Assembly (NCBI GenBank): GCA_022446985.1
Contig: JAKVBD010000050.1
Location: 1-36,442 of the forward strand
DNA length: 36,442 nucleotides
Direction of reading: 5' to 3'
From: Lentisphaerales bacterium
Lineage (GTDB): Bacteria > Verrucomicrobiota > Lentisphaeria > Lentisphaerales > Lentisphaeraceae
Part shown: in pieces, positions 1 to 8,869 of the stretch
Layout of the letters: every line of letters begins with the position of its first letter
How positions within the stretch are numbered: position 1 is the stretch's first letter
Program-made: the position numbers and the translations under genes
Notes under the pieces: model-generated
Seen by the model: the letters and a program-made list of their open reading frames with translations, nothing else
The model's database searches: none
What the model was told of the DNA's origin: nothing

Positions 1-1
1 C

Positions 2-301
2 TATGATTACAATGACCGTTACCGTGGTATTCAAGGCGAGCGCATGATCATTTTCATGAATAAAAATGACATCTCGAAGCTCGGTCTGAAAGAAGGTGAT
101 AAGCTGAAACTCACAAGTCATGCTGAAGATGGTAAGAAAAGAACTGCCGAAGGATTCAAAGTCGTTCCATACGACATCCCAGAAGGCTGTACTTCCGCCT
201 ACTTCCCGGAAACCAACGTTCTCGTTGGCATCGACGAAATGGCTAAGAAAAGCCATACTCCGATGTCAAAATTCATCGAAATTACCGTCGACAAAATCTA
301 A
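2..301 (+). CDS. Molybdopterin oxidoreductase alpha subunit, YdeP/FdhF-like (3' end only)
   Basis: Only the last 99 codons are inside the window; the frame is open from base 2, so the gene starts upstream. The visible part begins with a DRYRGI-type motif, then a FMNKNDI segment and a YDIPEGCTSAYFPETN block. These are typical of the C-terminal molybdopterin-guanine-dinucleotide-binding domain of the YdeP-like branch of the formate dehydrogenase alpha/DMSO reductase superfamily. YdeP proteins are soluble putative oxidoreductases linked to acid resistance in E. coli, with no firmly known substrate. The catalytic and Fe-S parts are not visible, so activity cannot be judged. A clear terminator follows 15 nt after the stop, making this the last gene of its unit. 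Confidence 0.8.
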   Translation, partial: YDYNDRYRGIQGERMIIFMNKNDISKLGLKEGDKLKLTSHAEDGKKRTAEGFKVVPYDIPEGCTSAYFPETNVLVGIDEMAKKSHTPMSKFIEITVDKI

Positions 302-316
302 TCTCGTGTGATAAAG

Positions 317-345
317 GCGGCCGGAGAAATCCGGTCGCTTTTTTT
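317..345 (+). terminator. Rho-independent terminator after the molybdopterin oxidoreductase gene
   Basis: An 8-bp GC-rich stem (317-324 with 331-338, one G-T pair) with a 6-nt loop is followed by a run of seven T (339-345). The T-run overlaps the last two bases of the convergent gene ending at 344. Confidence 0.85.
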
Positions 346-601
346 ATTGACTCTTAACAACTTCAGCCTTTCCAGGACTAACTAATTTGGCTTTTACAAC
401 TTTCTCTGTCCGGGTATTTAAAACATAAATCTCATCCCCTTCATAACCATCATTCAATGCCTTGCCAGTTATCGCGATCTCAATCTGACCAACTTTGGAT
501 ACAACTTTTATAGTTTGTTCTTTCTTTGCATACAAAGGCCCTTCTTGTCCTGAAATGCATGAAACTACAAAAACAAGACAAATGATAATTAACTTTTTCA
601 T
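344..601 (-). CDS. Small secreted protein resembling the C-terminal SAF-like domain of FlgA
   Basis: An 85-residue protein. Residues 1-18 form a signal peptide with a Cys at position 15 after V-V-S, a plausible lipobox. The rest contains the pattern GKALNDGYEGDEI, then V-LNTRTEKVV-A-LVSPGKAEV. This resembles the last ~70 residues of FlgA, the flagellar P-ring assembly chaperone (canonical pattern G-AL-DG--GD-I-V-N--S-K-V-G-V---G-V-V). Full FlgA is about 220 residues, so the N-terminal part is absent, and no flagellar genes are nearby. An SD-like AAGG sits just upstream of the ATG. It lies 64 nt downstream of the peptidase gene on the same strand and may be co-transcribed with it. It could be a stand-alone domain used outside flagella, or a remnant. 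The similarity is by pattern only. Confidence 0.55.
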   Translation of the reverse strand: MKKLIIICLVFVVSCISGQEGPLYAKKEQTIKVVSKVGQIEIAITGKALNDGYEGDEIYVLNTRTEKVVKAKLVSPGKAEVVKSQ

Positions 602-665
602 AACCTTACCCTTAATGATATTTTTTCTCTAAGAGCGCACTTCTAATGCCGGGAGAGTAGAATCA

Positions 666-2270
666 TTAATCAAAATGTGGAGATAGATGCTTCTGAATAA
701 ACTTCTGAGGCGAAACCCATTTATGACTCTTACTATCAAAGTCTTCTTTTGAGAGATACCCTTTAATCCAGTAATTAGTAAATCGACTCTTATGTATTCC
801 AAAGTGCAGGTGAGCTGAATAACCGCCATTTTCCCAGCGATAATTACGCCCTAATGAACCAATTTTATCTCCAGCTTTGATTAGATCGCCCGGTTTGGGA
901 ATCATCAGGGCTCCCAAATGGCCGTAGAGAGAACAGAAATACTCTCCGGTTTTAAATTTGTGTTCAATGATAACTAATCCACCCCAACTTTCGAGGTGAT
1001 CGACATACCTTACGACTCCATCAGCTATGGCATAAATAGGCGTATAACTTTCAGTAAAATTACAATCATCTCCAACGTGAACACTTTCAGAAAACGGACC
1101 ATTTCCTGGCTCAATATATTTACCGTAATTCTTCCTTTCTTTTGCTAAATAATCTGGAGTCGGTGGAACTAATGAATTTACTCCTATCCCTTCAAGAAGT
1201 TTTATCCCTACAATCATCCCCTGATTTTCTAACGATCCGTATCCTGCTAATAATCGTTGTAGATGCACCTGCTCTTGAAGAAGCTTTTTATCTGAATCAG
1301 CGATTCCTTTGCCGTATAGGTAATGAGGCTCAACAATTGGCTTTGAGTACAAAGATTTGATGACTTTTGCTCTCATTTCTGCTGAATTATTCTTACTGAG
1401 AAAACTCTTTAACTCAAATAAACTCATCCCTTCTTTAAAACCCACTCCGAGCTTCTTTTGAGGAAACACTTCATCCCTATTTTTGATAGCTTGAATAGCT
1501 GCCCTGATTGTCGACTTTGTATAGAAATCTCTTTCTTCATTTAACGCTAAAGAAAGCTTTTCAAGATCACCTGCATCCCCATACCAACGAAAGTATTCCG
1601 CTGCTCTTTCACGAACAGTTGAATTTGCGTTCGTTAAGTGCTTATGAACAAGTTTTTTAACTCGTGGATCTGTATCGTATTGAGCGATCATGGCATTAAT
1701 CGCATGAATGATAACAACGCCCTTCCCCCTCACCAAAAGATTTCTTGCAGACTTATTGGCCTTTTCTCCACGGCATCCACAAAGATACTTACCTGCGACG
1801 CCCCAGTATTCCTTATTTTTAAGGAGCCTTAGTATCCGTTCTTCAGAGGGTTTCTCGTAATTTAAATACTCAAAAAGAGATTCTCCACCTGAGACCGGAA
1901 CGTCCTGTAGCATATGATCACAGGCATACCCTAACTTTTCCGCAGGAAGACGACTCCAAAGTGTTGATAGTGCCATCAGGCGAACATGTTTGTTTTCATG
2001 CTTAAGAAGTTTTTGGGTGATAGTTAAGATCTTTTCAGATTCAACAAATTTACAGGCATCGACTGCCATGATAAAAAACTTAGTCTTATTATGGATATGA
2101 TGAAGAATTCTTTCTTCGTATTTTCTGCCATTCTTCTTCAGAAAAATAATAGCTTTCTCTCTTGTATCTTGAGACCCGAGATGGCTCAGAACTATATCGA
2201 ATTGCTTGGAATCACTTTGCCCTTGAAGTGCAGTAAATAGAAACAGACCTAGAAAAAATATCTTGTACAT
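666..2270 (-). CDS. HEAT-repeat protein with C-terminal M23 (LytM) metallopeptidase domain
   Basis: A 534-residue exported protein. Residues 1-18 are a signal peptide. Residues about 25-270 look like helical HEAT/PBS-type repeats, with recurring pairs of amphipathic helices and phrases such as VRLMALSTLWSRL and TVRERAAEYF. The C-terminal third is an M23 LytM endopeptidase domain. The zinc ligands are visible: H398 and D402 in an HxGxD motif, and the HLH motif with H487 and H489. M23 enzymes cut peptide cross-links of peptidoglycan in the periplasm. A conserved SLYGHLG segment also fits. The ATG at 2270 has a GGGAG Shine-Dalgarno seven bases upstream. The repeat domain is an unusual partner for LytM and could recruit the enzyme to a complex. 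With all ligands present it is probably active rather than a degenerate regulator. Confidence 0.85.
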   Translation of the reverse strand: MYKIFFLGLFLFTALQGQSDSKQFDIVLSHLGSQDTREKAIIFLKKNGRKYEERILHHIHNKTKFFIMAVDACKFVESEKILTITQKLLKHENKHVRLMALSTLWSRLPAEKLGYACDHMLQDVPVSGGESLFEYLNYEKPSEERILRLLKNKEYWGVAGKYLCGCRGEKANKSARNLLVRGKGVVIIHAINAMIAQYDTDPRVKKLVHKHLTNANSTVRERAAEYFRWYGDAGDLEKLSLALNEERDFYTKSTIRAAIQAIKNRDEVFPQKKLGVGFKEGMSLFELKSFLSKNNSAEMRAKVIKSLYSKPIVEPHYLYGKGIADSDKKLLQEQVHLQRLLAGYGSLENQGMIVGIKLLEGIGVNSLVPPTPDYLAKERKNYGKYIEPGNGPFSESVHVGDDCNFTESYTPIYAIADGVVRYVDHLESWGGLVIIEHKFKTGEYFCSLYGHLGALMIPKPGDLIKAGDKIGSLGRNYRWENGGYSAHLHFGIHKSRFTNYWIKGYLSKEDFDSKSHKWVSPQKFIQKHLSPHFD

Positions 2271-2427
2271 TCATGCTCCCTTTAATTCTTCTAAGCTAGA
2301 CTACAGCTTACTAAATTAAAAGAAGTTTTTTGTTACCAGATTATGACTTAACCTCATTCTTTCCAGTATTACAGTCTTCCCTGAATTAGTAATTACACCA
2401 TATTACTGCTAAGATAATCCCGGTCTT

Positions 2428-2431
2428 GGAG
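2428..2431 (+). promoter_or_regulatory. Shine-Dalgarno GGAG fixing the start of the CrtA-like gene at 2438
   Basis: GGAG lies six bases before ATG 2438. The longer open frame could begin at TTG 2426, but that would place the Shine-Dalgarno inside the coding sequence. Confidence 0.7.
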
Positions 2432-2437
2432 ATATTA

Positions 2438-3136
2438 ATGGCAATTTATTCTTTTCATTTAGCGGAGCTTAACCCTTTTTCAACTATTAAAACTCTGTAT
2501 AGTCCTCCTACTCCAAAAAACACACCGGGCTTACAACATGCAGAATGTTTAGCAATGATGACTCTTGGAGCTCCAATCCTCTCCCCGAAAAGAATGCAAC
2601 TAAAAAACTTGGTCATGTTTGCCGCCTGGGAAACCCCTGAAGCCATTGATGAATTTTTATCTTCAAACCACTTAGGAAAAAAGTTATCTTCAGGGTGGCA
2701 TGTGCGAATGAATTTCATAAGGCGCTGGGGTTATATTTCTGAATTTGGGAATTTACCGGAAGTTACTGAGGAACTCCACCCTGATTATCCTGTAGTATCA
2801 GTCACACTGGCAAGAATGAAACTTCTTCAAGTCCCACGCTTTATTCGTTGGGGGAAACCTGTAGAAAAGCTTGTACGGGATCATCCCGGCACAAGCATAT
2901 CCATGGCAGCAATGCGTTTCCCCAGAACTGTTTCAACTTTTTCTGTATGGAACAAACAAAGTGATATGTTGGATATGGTTCATGGACGAAGTGATGTTCC
3001 CGAACCCAAGCGACATGCTGATGCAATGATTGAAAGAGTACGCAAAGACTTTCACTCAGAATTTACGACTTTGCGTTTTAAACCCCTTGCTGAATTTGGT
3101 AGTTGGCAAGGAAGAACAAACATCATCCCATTTTAG
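2438..3136 (+). CDS. CrtA-like (spheroidene monooxygenase-like) protein
   Basis: A 232-residue soluble protein with no signal peptide. The layout matches the CrtA-like family: an N-terminal ferredoxin-like part with TPGLQHAECLAMMTLG, then AAWETPEAIDEFL, a central VSVTLARMKLLQVPRFIRW strand-helix, and a C-terminal block TVSTFSVWNKQSDMLDMVHG---RHADAMIERVRKD that ends in a GSWQGR motif. Authentic CrtA puts a keto group on the carotenoid spheroidene in purple bacteria. Most relatives elsewhere are of unknown function, and no carotenoid genes are seen here, so substrate is not assigned. The start was set at ATG 2438 by its Shine-Dalgarno. The following broken gene begins two nucleotides after the stop, so the two were probably co-transcribed. 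Confidence 0.55.
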   Translation: MAIYSFHLAELNPFSTIKTLYSPPTPKNTPGLQHAECLAMMTLGAPILSPKRMQLKNLVMFAAWETPEAIDEFLSSNHLGKKLSSGWHVRMNFIRRWGYISEFGNLPEVTEELHPDYPVVSVTLARMKLLQVPRFIRWGKPVEKLVRDHPGTSISMAAMRFPRTVSTFSVWNKQSDMLDMVHGRSDVPEPKRHADAMIERVRKDFHSEFTTLRFKPLAEFGSWQGRTNIIPF

Positions 3137-3137
3137 T

Positions 3138-4052
3138 ATGTTCTAGCTTGATTCTAAAAGAGGACATTTCACTGACTGGTTAACTCAAAAATGGGTTAAA
3201 CTTACAGGTGAGAGTATTGATCCTGATCTATATCCGTGATTAAGTGGAGCAAGTGGACCTACGAAAATTTTAGGCCTCGAAGCATTCCAAAACTATATTG
3301 ACCTCAAAGGCTATATTAAAGATGAGTCAGTTGTATCGAAGGGTATTTTACCAAGTTTTGATCACCTTGCCTCAGATAATTTTGACTCACAAAATATTCA
3401 TCCTTCTGTTCGTCACTTCTATGAAAACACTTCAGACTTCACAATAAACATGAGTGCCCAGTGGTGCCTTTTATTTCAGCCTGGAGGCTGGCTACTTTCA
3501 AAACTATTCAGCAAGAGACTGCAACAACTCAACATCCCACTAACAAGTACAAAAGCTGATCAAAAGATCACTAATAATGTTCAACACTGGTTATCTGAGG
3601 ACTCCACATCTCCAGAACTCGTCTTATGGCTACGCTCATTTCAAACAACTGGAGTGGTTGCTTACTCTGAGAGCTACTCCACATGTTATCTCGAAAATAC
3701 TAAATCAATGTGCATCAAAGTTGTTTTCCCACTCCCCAATGGCAGAGCTGTAGTTATATACCAGCCTGAAGTTACCGAAAATGGCGGCCTAAAGCTCATA
3801 TCTTCTGGGAAAGAATTTGGAGATCCAGCCTTCTATTTCGTTGTTGAAAGTACTCAAAAGCATCACGTTAAATACGTAAGATCCTTTCAAGAATCCATAA
3901 CCGTCCCTCCTATTTCAAATGGAGAAATTCTAGCTGAGCATCACGTCAACTTGTGGGGAATCGATTTCCTCAGAATGCTCTACCATATGAAAGCTAAAAA
4001 GCGCCACAAAGTAGTAGTAAAAAAAATACTTACAAAAAAAAGTTTCCCATAA
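3138..4052 (+). pseudogene. Conserved hypothetical gene interrupted by TAG and TGA codons
   Basis: From ATG 3138 one frame runs to 4052 with only two interruptions: TAG at 3144-3146 and TGA at 3237-3239. The flanking translation is protein-like throughout (LDSKRGHFTDWLTQKW, then DPDLYP-stop-LSGASGP). Both stops sit where Trp would fit (MF-W-LDS and YP-W-LSG) and both are one G-to-A change from TGG. The intact 3' part from ATG 3450 would be 200 residues, with SVRHFYENTSDF just before it and RLQQLNIPL, KVVFPLPNGRAVVI and GDPAFYFVV inside it. I recall unannotated proteins with this layout in Actinobacteria; I know no function. No start codon lies between 3240 and 3450, so a restart would have to use 3450, which has no good Shine-Dalgarno. 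Alternatives are sequencing errors or a truncated but used protein. The 3137-3449 stretch holds nothing else I can see. Confidence 0.6.
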
Positions 4053-4118
4053 CTAAAGATAAAAAATTGCTTTCACTCTCAAAAAATTTTAGTTTAATAA
4101 GAGAAAGATGGGAGTCTT

Positions 4119-6872
4119 ATGCGCATTTACTACAAAATATTAATTCAAAATCTTTTCATTGCCATAATACCAGTATTAATTGTCATGCTTTTATCATTGA
4201 CTTTCACTAAAGAGGAAATGCAAAGGTTAAGTGCAAATACAGCTATGCGAGAACTACAGATCTCCAGTGATAAAATGGCCAACTACTTTAGTGAAATGCA
4301 AACAAATATTTCACTACTTTCCAGAACTGACACAATTAGAACTATGGACTGGCAAAAAATAAAACCATATTTACAATCCGAAAACAAGCAACTAAGTCAC
4401 TATTTTGAAAAGTTCATTCTCGGTAAAACTGACAGTCAATATTACACTAATAAAGTTGGCAACCCTCATCTAGGGGGCCTAAGTACACACGACAATAAGT
4501 CTCCAACAGCAAAGCCCAAAACAATCAAGAAACGGCGCTATTGGCAAGAGACTATTCTCACTGAAGCTCCTGTAGTTTATACTTCTGAGCCTATGGTATC
4601 TTACTCGACTGGAGTTCGACAAATTGTTGTTGCATCTTCCATTCTTAATGAAAATGACAAAGTTCACGGTATGATTGGTGGTGCTGTTTCTTGGAAAGAA
4701 ATCGAAAACTTTGTTACCGAAATTCAACAAGACATGACAAGATCTCTTGGCTCTGAAGCTAAATTTGCCCTCATATCCTCCAAGGGAACTTATATCTATC
4801 ATTGGGAAAAACAAAAAGGCCTGAAATATAAGAAAGACAATACTGGAAAACTCATCCTTAACGATATCGGAGAGCCCGAAGTAAGTGAATTCTTTATTCA
4901 AAATGAAAGCAACCCTCAGCTTGCCAATGCAGGTAAACAACTTCTAGCAGGCGATAGTGGATTCACGACATATGATGTGGATGGAGAATCTCAGCTTTTT
5001 GTCTATGTGCCAGTTAAAGGAACCTATTATTTTTTGGGAATTTCAATCCCCGAAAAAGTTATGCTTGAGCCTTTAACAGGCCTGAGGAATTCATACTATG
5101 CTATCACTACCAGCTTAGTGGTTATCATTCTCATTAGCTCTTTCTATTTTAGTAGACGCATCTCCAGACCTTTGGAAAAATTAACTGAAGAATCAACAAA
5201 CTTTAAAGGTCAAGCAATCCAACTTGATGAATCTTTAAAAGGAAATGATGAAATTGGCTTATTAGCTACCTCTTTTGAGCAGATGACTAGTGATATAGTT
5301 CACCACCTTACGCTGGTAAATGAACAAAAAGCTGAACTAAAATTACATAAAGAAAATTTACAAGATAAAATCAAAGACCAAACAGCAGAACTTCATAATG
5401 CACTTGCTAAAGCTGAGACTGCCAATCAAGCTAAAAGTGACTTCCTCGCAAATATGAGTCATGAGATCAGAACTCCTATGAATGCTATACTTGGCTTTAC
5501 TGAAATTTTACACAGAAAGACTGAAGACCCAAAATATCTATACTACATTAAATCTATCCACAGTAGCGGAAAATCTTTACTCGGACTAATTAATGACATT
5601 CTAGATTTATCTAAAGTTGAAGCAGGCAAACTAGAGCTGCAGTACTCTCCAGTTTCTTTGAAAGAGTTATTTGATGAACTACAAACTTTATTCTTTCAAA
5701 AAGCCAATGAAAAAGATCTTGACCTAATCTTTGATTCTGCCCCTAACATCCCCAACTACCTGTTGATAGATCAGGCACGAGTTCGCCAAGTACTTACTAA
5801 CTTGATTGGCAATGCTATCAAATTCACCGAAAGAGGTAAAGTAACCATTAAGGCATCCTGCCAATCTTCTTCAGAAAAAAGAAGCCTTACTTCCCTTATA
5901 CTTGAAGTAGAGGATACAGGAGTAGGAATTCCAGAAGATGAGTTAGATAAAGTTTTTAATTCGTTTGAACAGATAGCAGGACAAAATGCTGCAAAGTTTG
6001 GAGGGACAGGCCTGGGCTTAGCAATAACAAAGAGGCTAGTTGAGTTGATGAATGGTTGTATTTATCTTGAAAGTAAATTAAACAAAGGGAGTATATTCAA
6101 AATAACTTTAAATGAAATAGAAATACCACAAGAAGTCCCTAAAAACGTCAAAGACATTAATTATCTTAATATAAAATTTCAGCCAGCAAAAATATTAATT
6201 GCCGACGACATCGATTTTAACAGAGAGTTAATCAGAACATATCTTGAGGATCATAGCTTCATTTTTTGTGAGGCCGAAAATGGTAAAGAAGTTCTACAAA
6301 ATATTGAATCCTTTAAACCAGACTTAGTCCTTCTCGATATGAAAATGCCAGAAATGGATGGTTATGAAGTTAGTCGGCATCTGCGTCAAGATAGTCAATA
6401 CGACAATTTACCTTTAATCGCCGTTACCGCTTCTGCTCTAAAAAAAGATGAAAGAACCATCAGAGAATGTTGCAATGGCTATATCCCGAAGCCTTTAAGT
6501 AAAGAACAACTAATAAAAAGCCTGATGACTTACTTAGATTACAAGATCACTGACAAGAAAGAGTCTTTAGATCCTGATCTAACAGCAAAACCTCTTAGTG
6601 CAGTAAACTTACGAGAACTGATAAACCAGTGTAATAAAAGCCTTACTCCATTAATCACTGAACTTTCACAAAATCCAAGTAATTATAACTGTTTACTGGA
6701 TACCAAAAATCAATTGAATTCAATTTTACACCGGTATCCAGAAAATAGTCTGGTTAATTGGCAGAAAGAGTTCATAAAAGCTTCTGATTCTTTCAATAGT
6801 GACCGAATTTTAGAGCTAACAAAAATTTGGCCACAGATAATAGATCAATTCAAAATTCAGTTAGCGTCATAA
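4119..6872 (+). CDS. Hybrid sensor histidine kinase/response regulator
   Basis: A 917-residue membrane sensor. A transmembrane helix at about 7-29 is followed by a ~295-residue periplasmic region with a Cache-like layout, a second membrane helix at about 326-346, a HAMP-like linker and a coiled coil. The HisKA dimerisation domain has its phospho-acceptor His448 in SHEIRTPMNAI. The HATPase domain shows N box LTNLIGNAIKF, G1 DTGVGIPED and G2 GGTGLGLAI. A receiver domain has acidic residues in IADDID, phospho-acceptor Asp740 in LLDMKMP and the conserved Lys in PKPL. About 100 helical residues follow, without a clear HPt histidine motif, so the phosphate is probably passed to a separate HPt protein. 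A GGGAG Shine-Dalgarno precedes the ATG by four bases. No partner regulator is adjacent; the stimulus is unknown. Confidence 0.93.
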   Translation: MRIYYKILIQNLFIAIIPVLIVMLLSLTFTKEEMQRLSANTAMRELQISSDKMANYFSEMQTNISLLSRTDTIRTMDWQKIKPYLQSENKQLSHYFEKFILGKTDSQYYTNKVGNPHLGGLSTHDNKSPTAKPKTIKKRRYWQETILTEAPVVYTSEPMVSYSTGVRQIVVASSILNENDKVHGMIGGAVSWKEIENFVTEIQQDMTRSLGSEAKFALISSKGTYIYHWEKQKGLKYKKDNTGKLILNDIGEPEVSEFFIQNESNPQLANAGKQLLAGDSGFTTYDVDGESQLFVYVPVKGTYYFLGISIPEKVMLEPLTGLRNSYYAITTSLVVIILISSFYFSRRISRPLEKLTEESTNFKGQAIQLDESLKGNDEIGLLATSFEQMTSDIVHHLTLVNEQKAELKLHKENLQDKIKDQTAELHNALAKAETANQAKSDFLANMSHEIRTPMNAILGFTEILHRKTEDPKYLYYIKSIHSSGKSLLGLINDILDLSKVEAGKLELQYSPVSLKELFDELQTLFFQKANEKDLDLIFDSAPNIPNYLLIDQARVRQVLTNLIGNAIKFTERGKVTIKASCQSSSEKRSLTSLILEVEDTGVGIPEDELDKVFNSFEQIAGQNAAKFGGTGLGLAITKRLVELMNGCIYLESKLNKGSIFKITLNEIEIPQEVPKNVKDINYLNIKFQPAKILIADDIDFNRELIRTYLEDHSFIFCEAENGKEVLQNIESFKPDLVLLDMKMPEMDGYEVSRHLRQDSQYDNLPLIAVTASALKKDERTIRECCNGYIPKPLSKEQLIKSLMTYLDYKITDKKESLDPDLTAKPLSAVNLRELINQCNKSLTPLITELSQNPSNYNCLLDTKNQLNSILHRYPENSLVNWQKEFIKASDSFNSDRILELTKIWPQIIDQFKIQLAS

Positions 6873-6931
6873 AAGCCTCGAATAAACTCATCCTACTTCA
6901 AAACATTAGCGAATCTGAGTTTAACAGTTAT

Positions 6932-6959
6932 TTGACAAAGAGTCGCAAAACCCTATATT
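6932..6959 (+). promoter_or_regulatory. Sigma70-type promoter for parE-parC
   Basis: A perfect -35 TTGACA (6932-6937) and a -10 TATATT (6954-6959) are separated by 16 bp, about 100 bp upstream of parE. The 6873-7063 spacer has no other recognisable element. Confidence 0.6.
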
Positions 6960-7063
6960 GAATTTTCGTTCCTGAACAACTTCACTTAAATAATTGAATT
7001 TGTACCTCATTTAGAAGGCGTTTCCGGAATATTTTTCAATGAATAGGAGAAAGCGGCTCATTC

Positions 7064-8866
7064 ATGGCAGACAAAAAACCTGTTTACGACGAAAGTAAAA
7101 TTAAGACTCTCAACGCCCTCGACCACATCCGACTCAGACCCGGCATGTACATCGGTCGCCTCGGCAATGGCAGTAACCCTCACGACGGTATATACATCCT
7201 CCTCAAAGAAGTTATCGACAATGGTATCGATGAGTACATCATGGGCCACGGTAGCAAAATCGTCGTAACCGTTGAAGAAGACATTTTCAAAGTTCGCGAC
7301 TTCGGTCGTGGCATTCCCCTTGGTAAACTGGTTGATTGTGTATCGAAGATCAACACAGGCGCCAAATACAACAGCGACGTTTTCCAGTTCTCCGTTGGTC
7401 TGAATGGAGTAGGTACAAAAGCAGTGAACGCCCTGTCTGAATATTTTAAAGCTCGTTCAGTTCGTGACGGCAAATTCAAAGAAGCCATTTTTAAAGAAGG
7501 CGTTCTCGTCGAAGAAATCGATGGTAAAACCGATGAAGAAAATGGCACCGAGATGGAATTTAAGCCATCGCGTGAAGTTTTCCCAAAGAAGCTCAAAGTT
7601 GATCACGGCTTCATCAAGAAGCGTATGTCAAACTACTCCTATCTGAACCGCGGTTTGACGATCATGTTCAATGGCGAGAAATTTTACTCGCGCAACGGCC
7701 TTCTCGACTTCATCAAGAGTGAAGTCGATAACGAAAAGCTTTACGACATCATCTACACTCGCGACGAAATGCTCGAATTCGGTTTCGTTCACACCACAGA
7801 CTATGGCGAAAGTTACAGTTCATTCGTAAATGGTCAGTACACCAATGATGGCGGAACTCACCTTTCGGCATTCCGTGAAGGGATTCTTAAAGGTGTCAAT
7901 GAATACTCTGGTAAGAACTTCGATGGCCGTGACGTTCGCGAAGGTATTTTCGGTGCGATCGCTGTTAAAGTCAAAGAGCCGGTTTTCGAATCTCAGACCA
8001 AGAATAAACTGGCCAATACTGAGATCCGTTCAGACATCGTCAACAAAGTCAAAGATTTCGTAGCAGACTATCTGCACAAAAATAAAGAAGCTGCAGACCG
8101 CATCCTCGATAAGATTACCATTAATGAAAAGATGCGTAAGAATATCCAGGACATCAAAAAAGCTTCTAAAGACAAAGCCAAGAAGACAGCGCTTAAAATC
8201 CCAAAACTGCGTGATTGTAAACACCACTTTAATGACGGCACCACTATGGGTGAGGATTCGATGATCTTCCTCACGGAAGGTGACTCGGCAACAGGATCGA
8301 TGATTAGTAGCCGCAATGTCATGACTCAGGCGCTTTTCCCACTTCGTGGTAAACCACTCAATGTTTTTGGCAGTAAGATCGAATCCATTTATAAGAATGA
8401 AGAGCTTTACTTCATAATGAAGGCTCTTGATGTCGAAGACGGCATTGGACGCTTGAAGTACAATAAAGTCATTATTGCGACGGATGCCGACCAGGATGGT
8501 CTACACATCCGAAATCTACTGTTGACTTATTTCCTGACATTCTTCGAGAACCTGGTGGCAAATGGCCACGTATTCATCTTGGAAACACCGATTTACCGGG
8601 TTAGAACCAAGAAGGAAACTATTTACTGTTACGATGAAGATGAAAAAGACGACGCTGTAGAAAAACTTGGAAAAGCTGCTGAAATCACCCGTTTTAAAGG
8701 TCTGGGAGAGATTTCTCCAAACGAATTTGGCCAGTTTATCGGCGAAGATATGCGCCTCATCGAAGTCACAATTGACAGAAAGAGCGAAATCCCGGAAGTT
8801 CTTGAATTCTTCATGGGTAAAAACACGCCGACCCGCAAAAATTTCATCATGGAAAACCTGATCTGA
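7064..8866 (+). CDS. parE: DNA topoisomerase IV subunit B (ParE-type)
   Basis: The ATPase subunit of a type IIA topoisomerase, 600 residues, acting with the ParC product encoded next. The GHKL ATPase domain has RPGMYIG at 25-31, catalytic Glu49 and Asn53 in EVIDNGIDE, and a GVGTKAVNALS lid motif. The TOPRIM domain has EGDSATG (Glu405) and DADQDG (Asp474, Asp476, Asp478) as metal ligands, plus PLRGKPLNV. The phrase SVGLNGVGTKAVN and the compact length fit the Bacteroidota/Chlamydia-like ParE branch rather than GyrB, which is longer. The nearest Shine-Dalgarno (AGGAGA, 7045-7050) is a little far from the ATG, but the protein start is typical. The stop lies three bases before parC. The pair decatenates chromosomes. 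Confidence 0.93.
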   Translation: MADKKPVYDESKIKTLNALDHIRLRPGMYIGRLGNGSNPHDGIYILLKEVIDNGIDEYIMGHGSKIVVTVEEDIFKVRDFGRGIPLGKLVDCVSKINTGAKYNSDVFQFSVGLNGVGTKAVNALSEYFKARSVRDGKFKEAIFKEGVLVEEIDGKTDEENGTEMEFKPSREVFPKKLKVDHGFIKKRMSNYSYLNRGLTIMFNGEKFYSRNGLLDFIKSEVDNEKLYDIIYTRDEMLEFGFVHTTDYGESYSSFVNGQYTNDGGTHLSAFREGILKGVNEYSGKNFDGRDVREGIFGAIAVKVKEPVFESQTKNKLANTEIRSDIVNKVKDFVADYLHKNKEAADRILDKITINEKMRKNIQDIKKASKDKAKKTALKIPKLRDCKHHFNDGTTMGEDSMIFLTEGDSATGSMISSRNVMTQALFPLRGKPLNVFGSKIESIYKNEELYFIMKALDVEDGIGRLKYNKVIIATDADQDGLHIRNLLLTYFLTFFENLVANGHVFILETPIYRVRTKKETIYCYDEDEKDDAVEKLGKAAEITRFKGLGEISPNEFGQFIGEDMRLIEVTIDRKSEIPEVLEFFMGKNTPTRKNFIMENLI

Positions 8867-8869
8867 TTT

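Noticed and set aside
344..601. A flagellar operon
   Set aside because: Only the FlgA-like C-terminal domain is present; no other flagellar gene is visible anywhere in the window.
3144..3239. TAG/TGA read as tryptophan (recoding) in the broken gene
   Set aside because: The rest of this frame and the neighbouring genes use TGG for Trp and end at normal stops, so a code change or systematic readthrough is not supported.
7180..7596. Open frames on the opposite strand of parE and parC
   Set aside because: They mirror the coding gene's codon pattern, have no Shine-Dalgarno and resemble no protein family.
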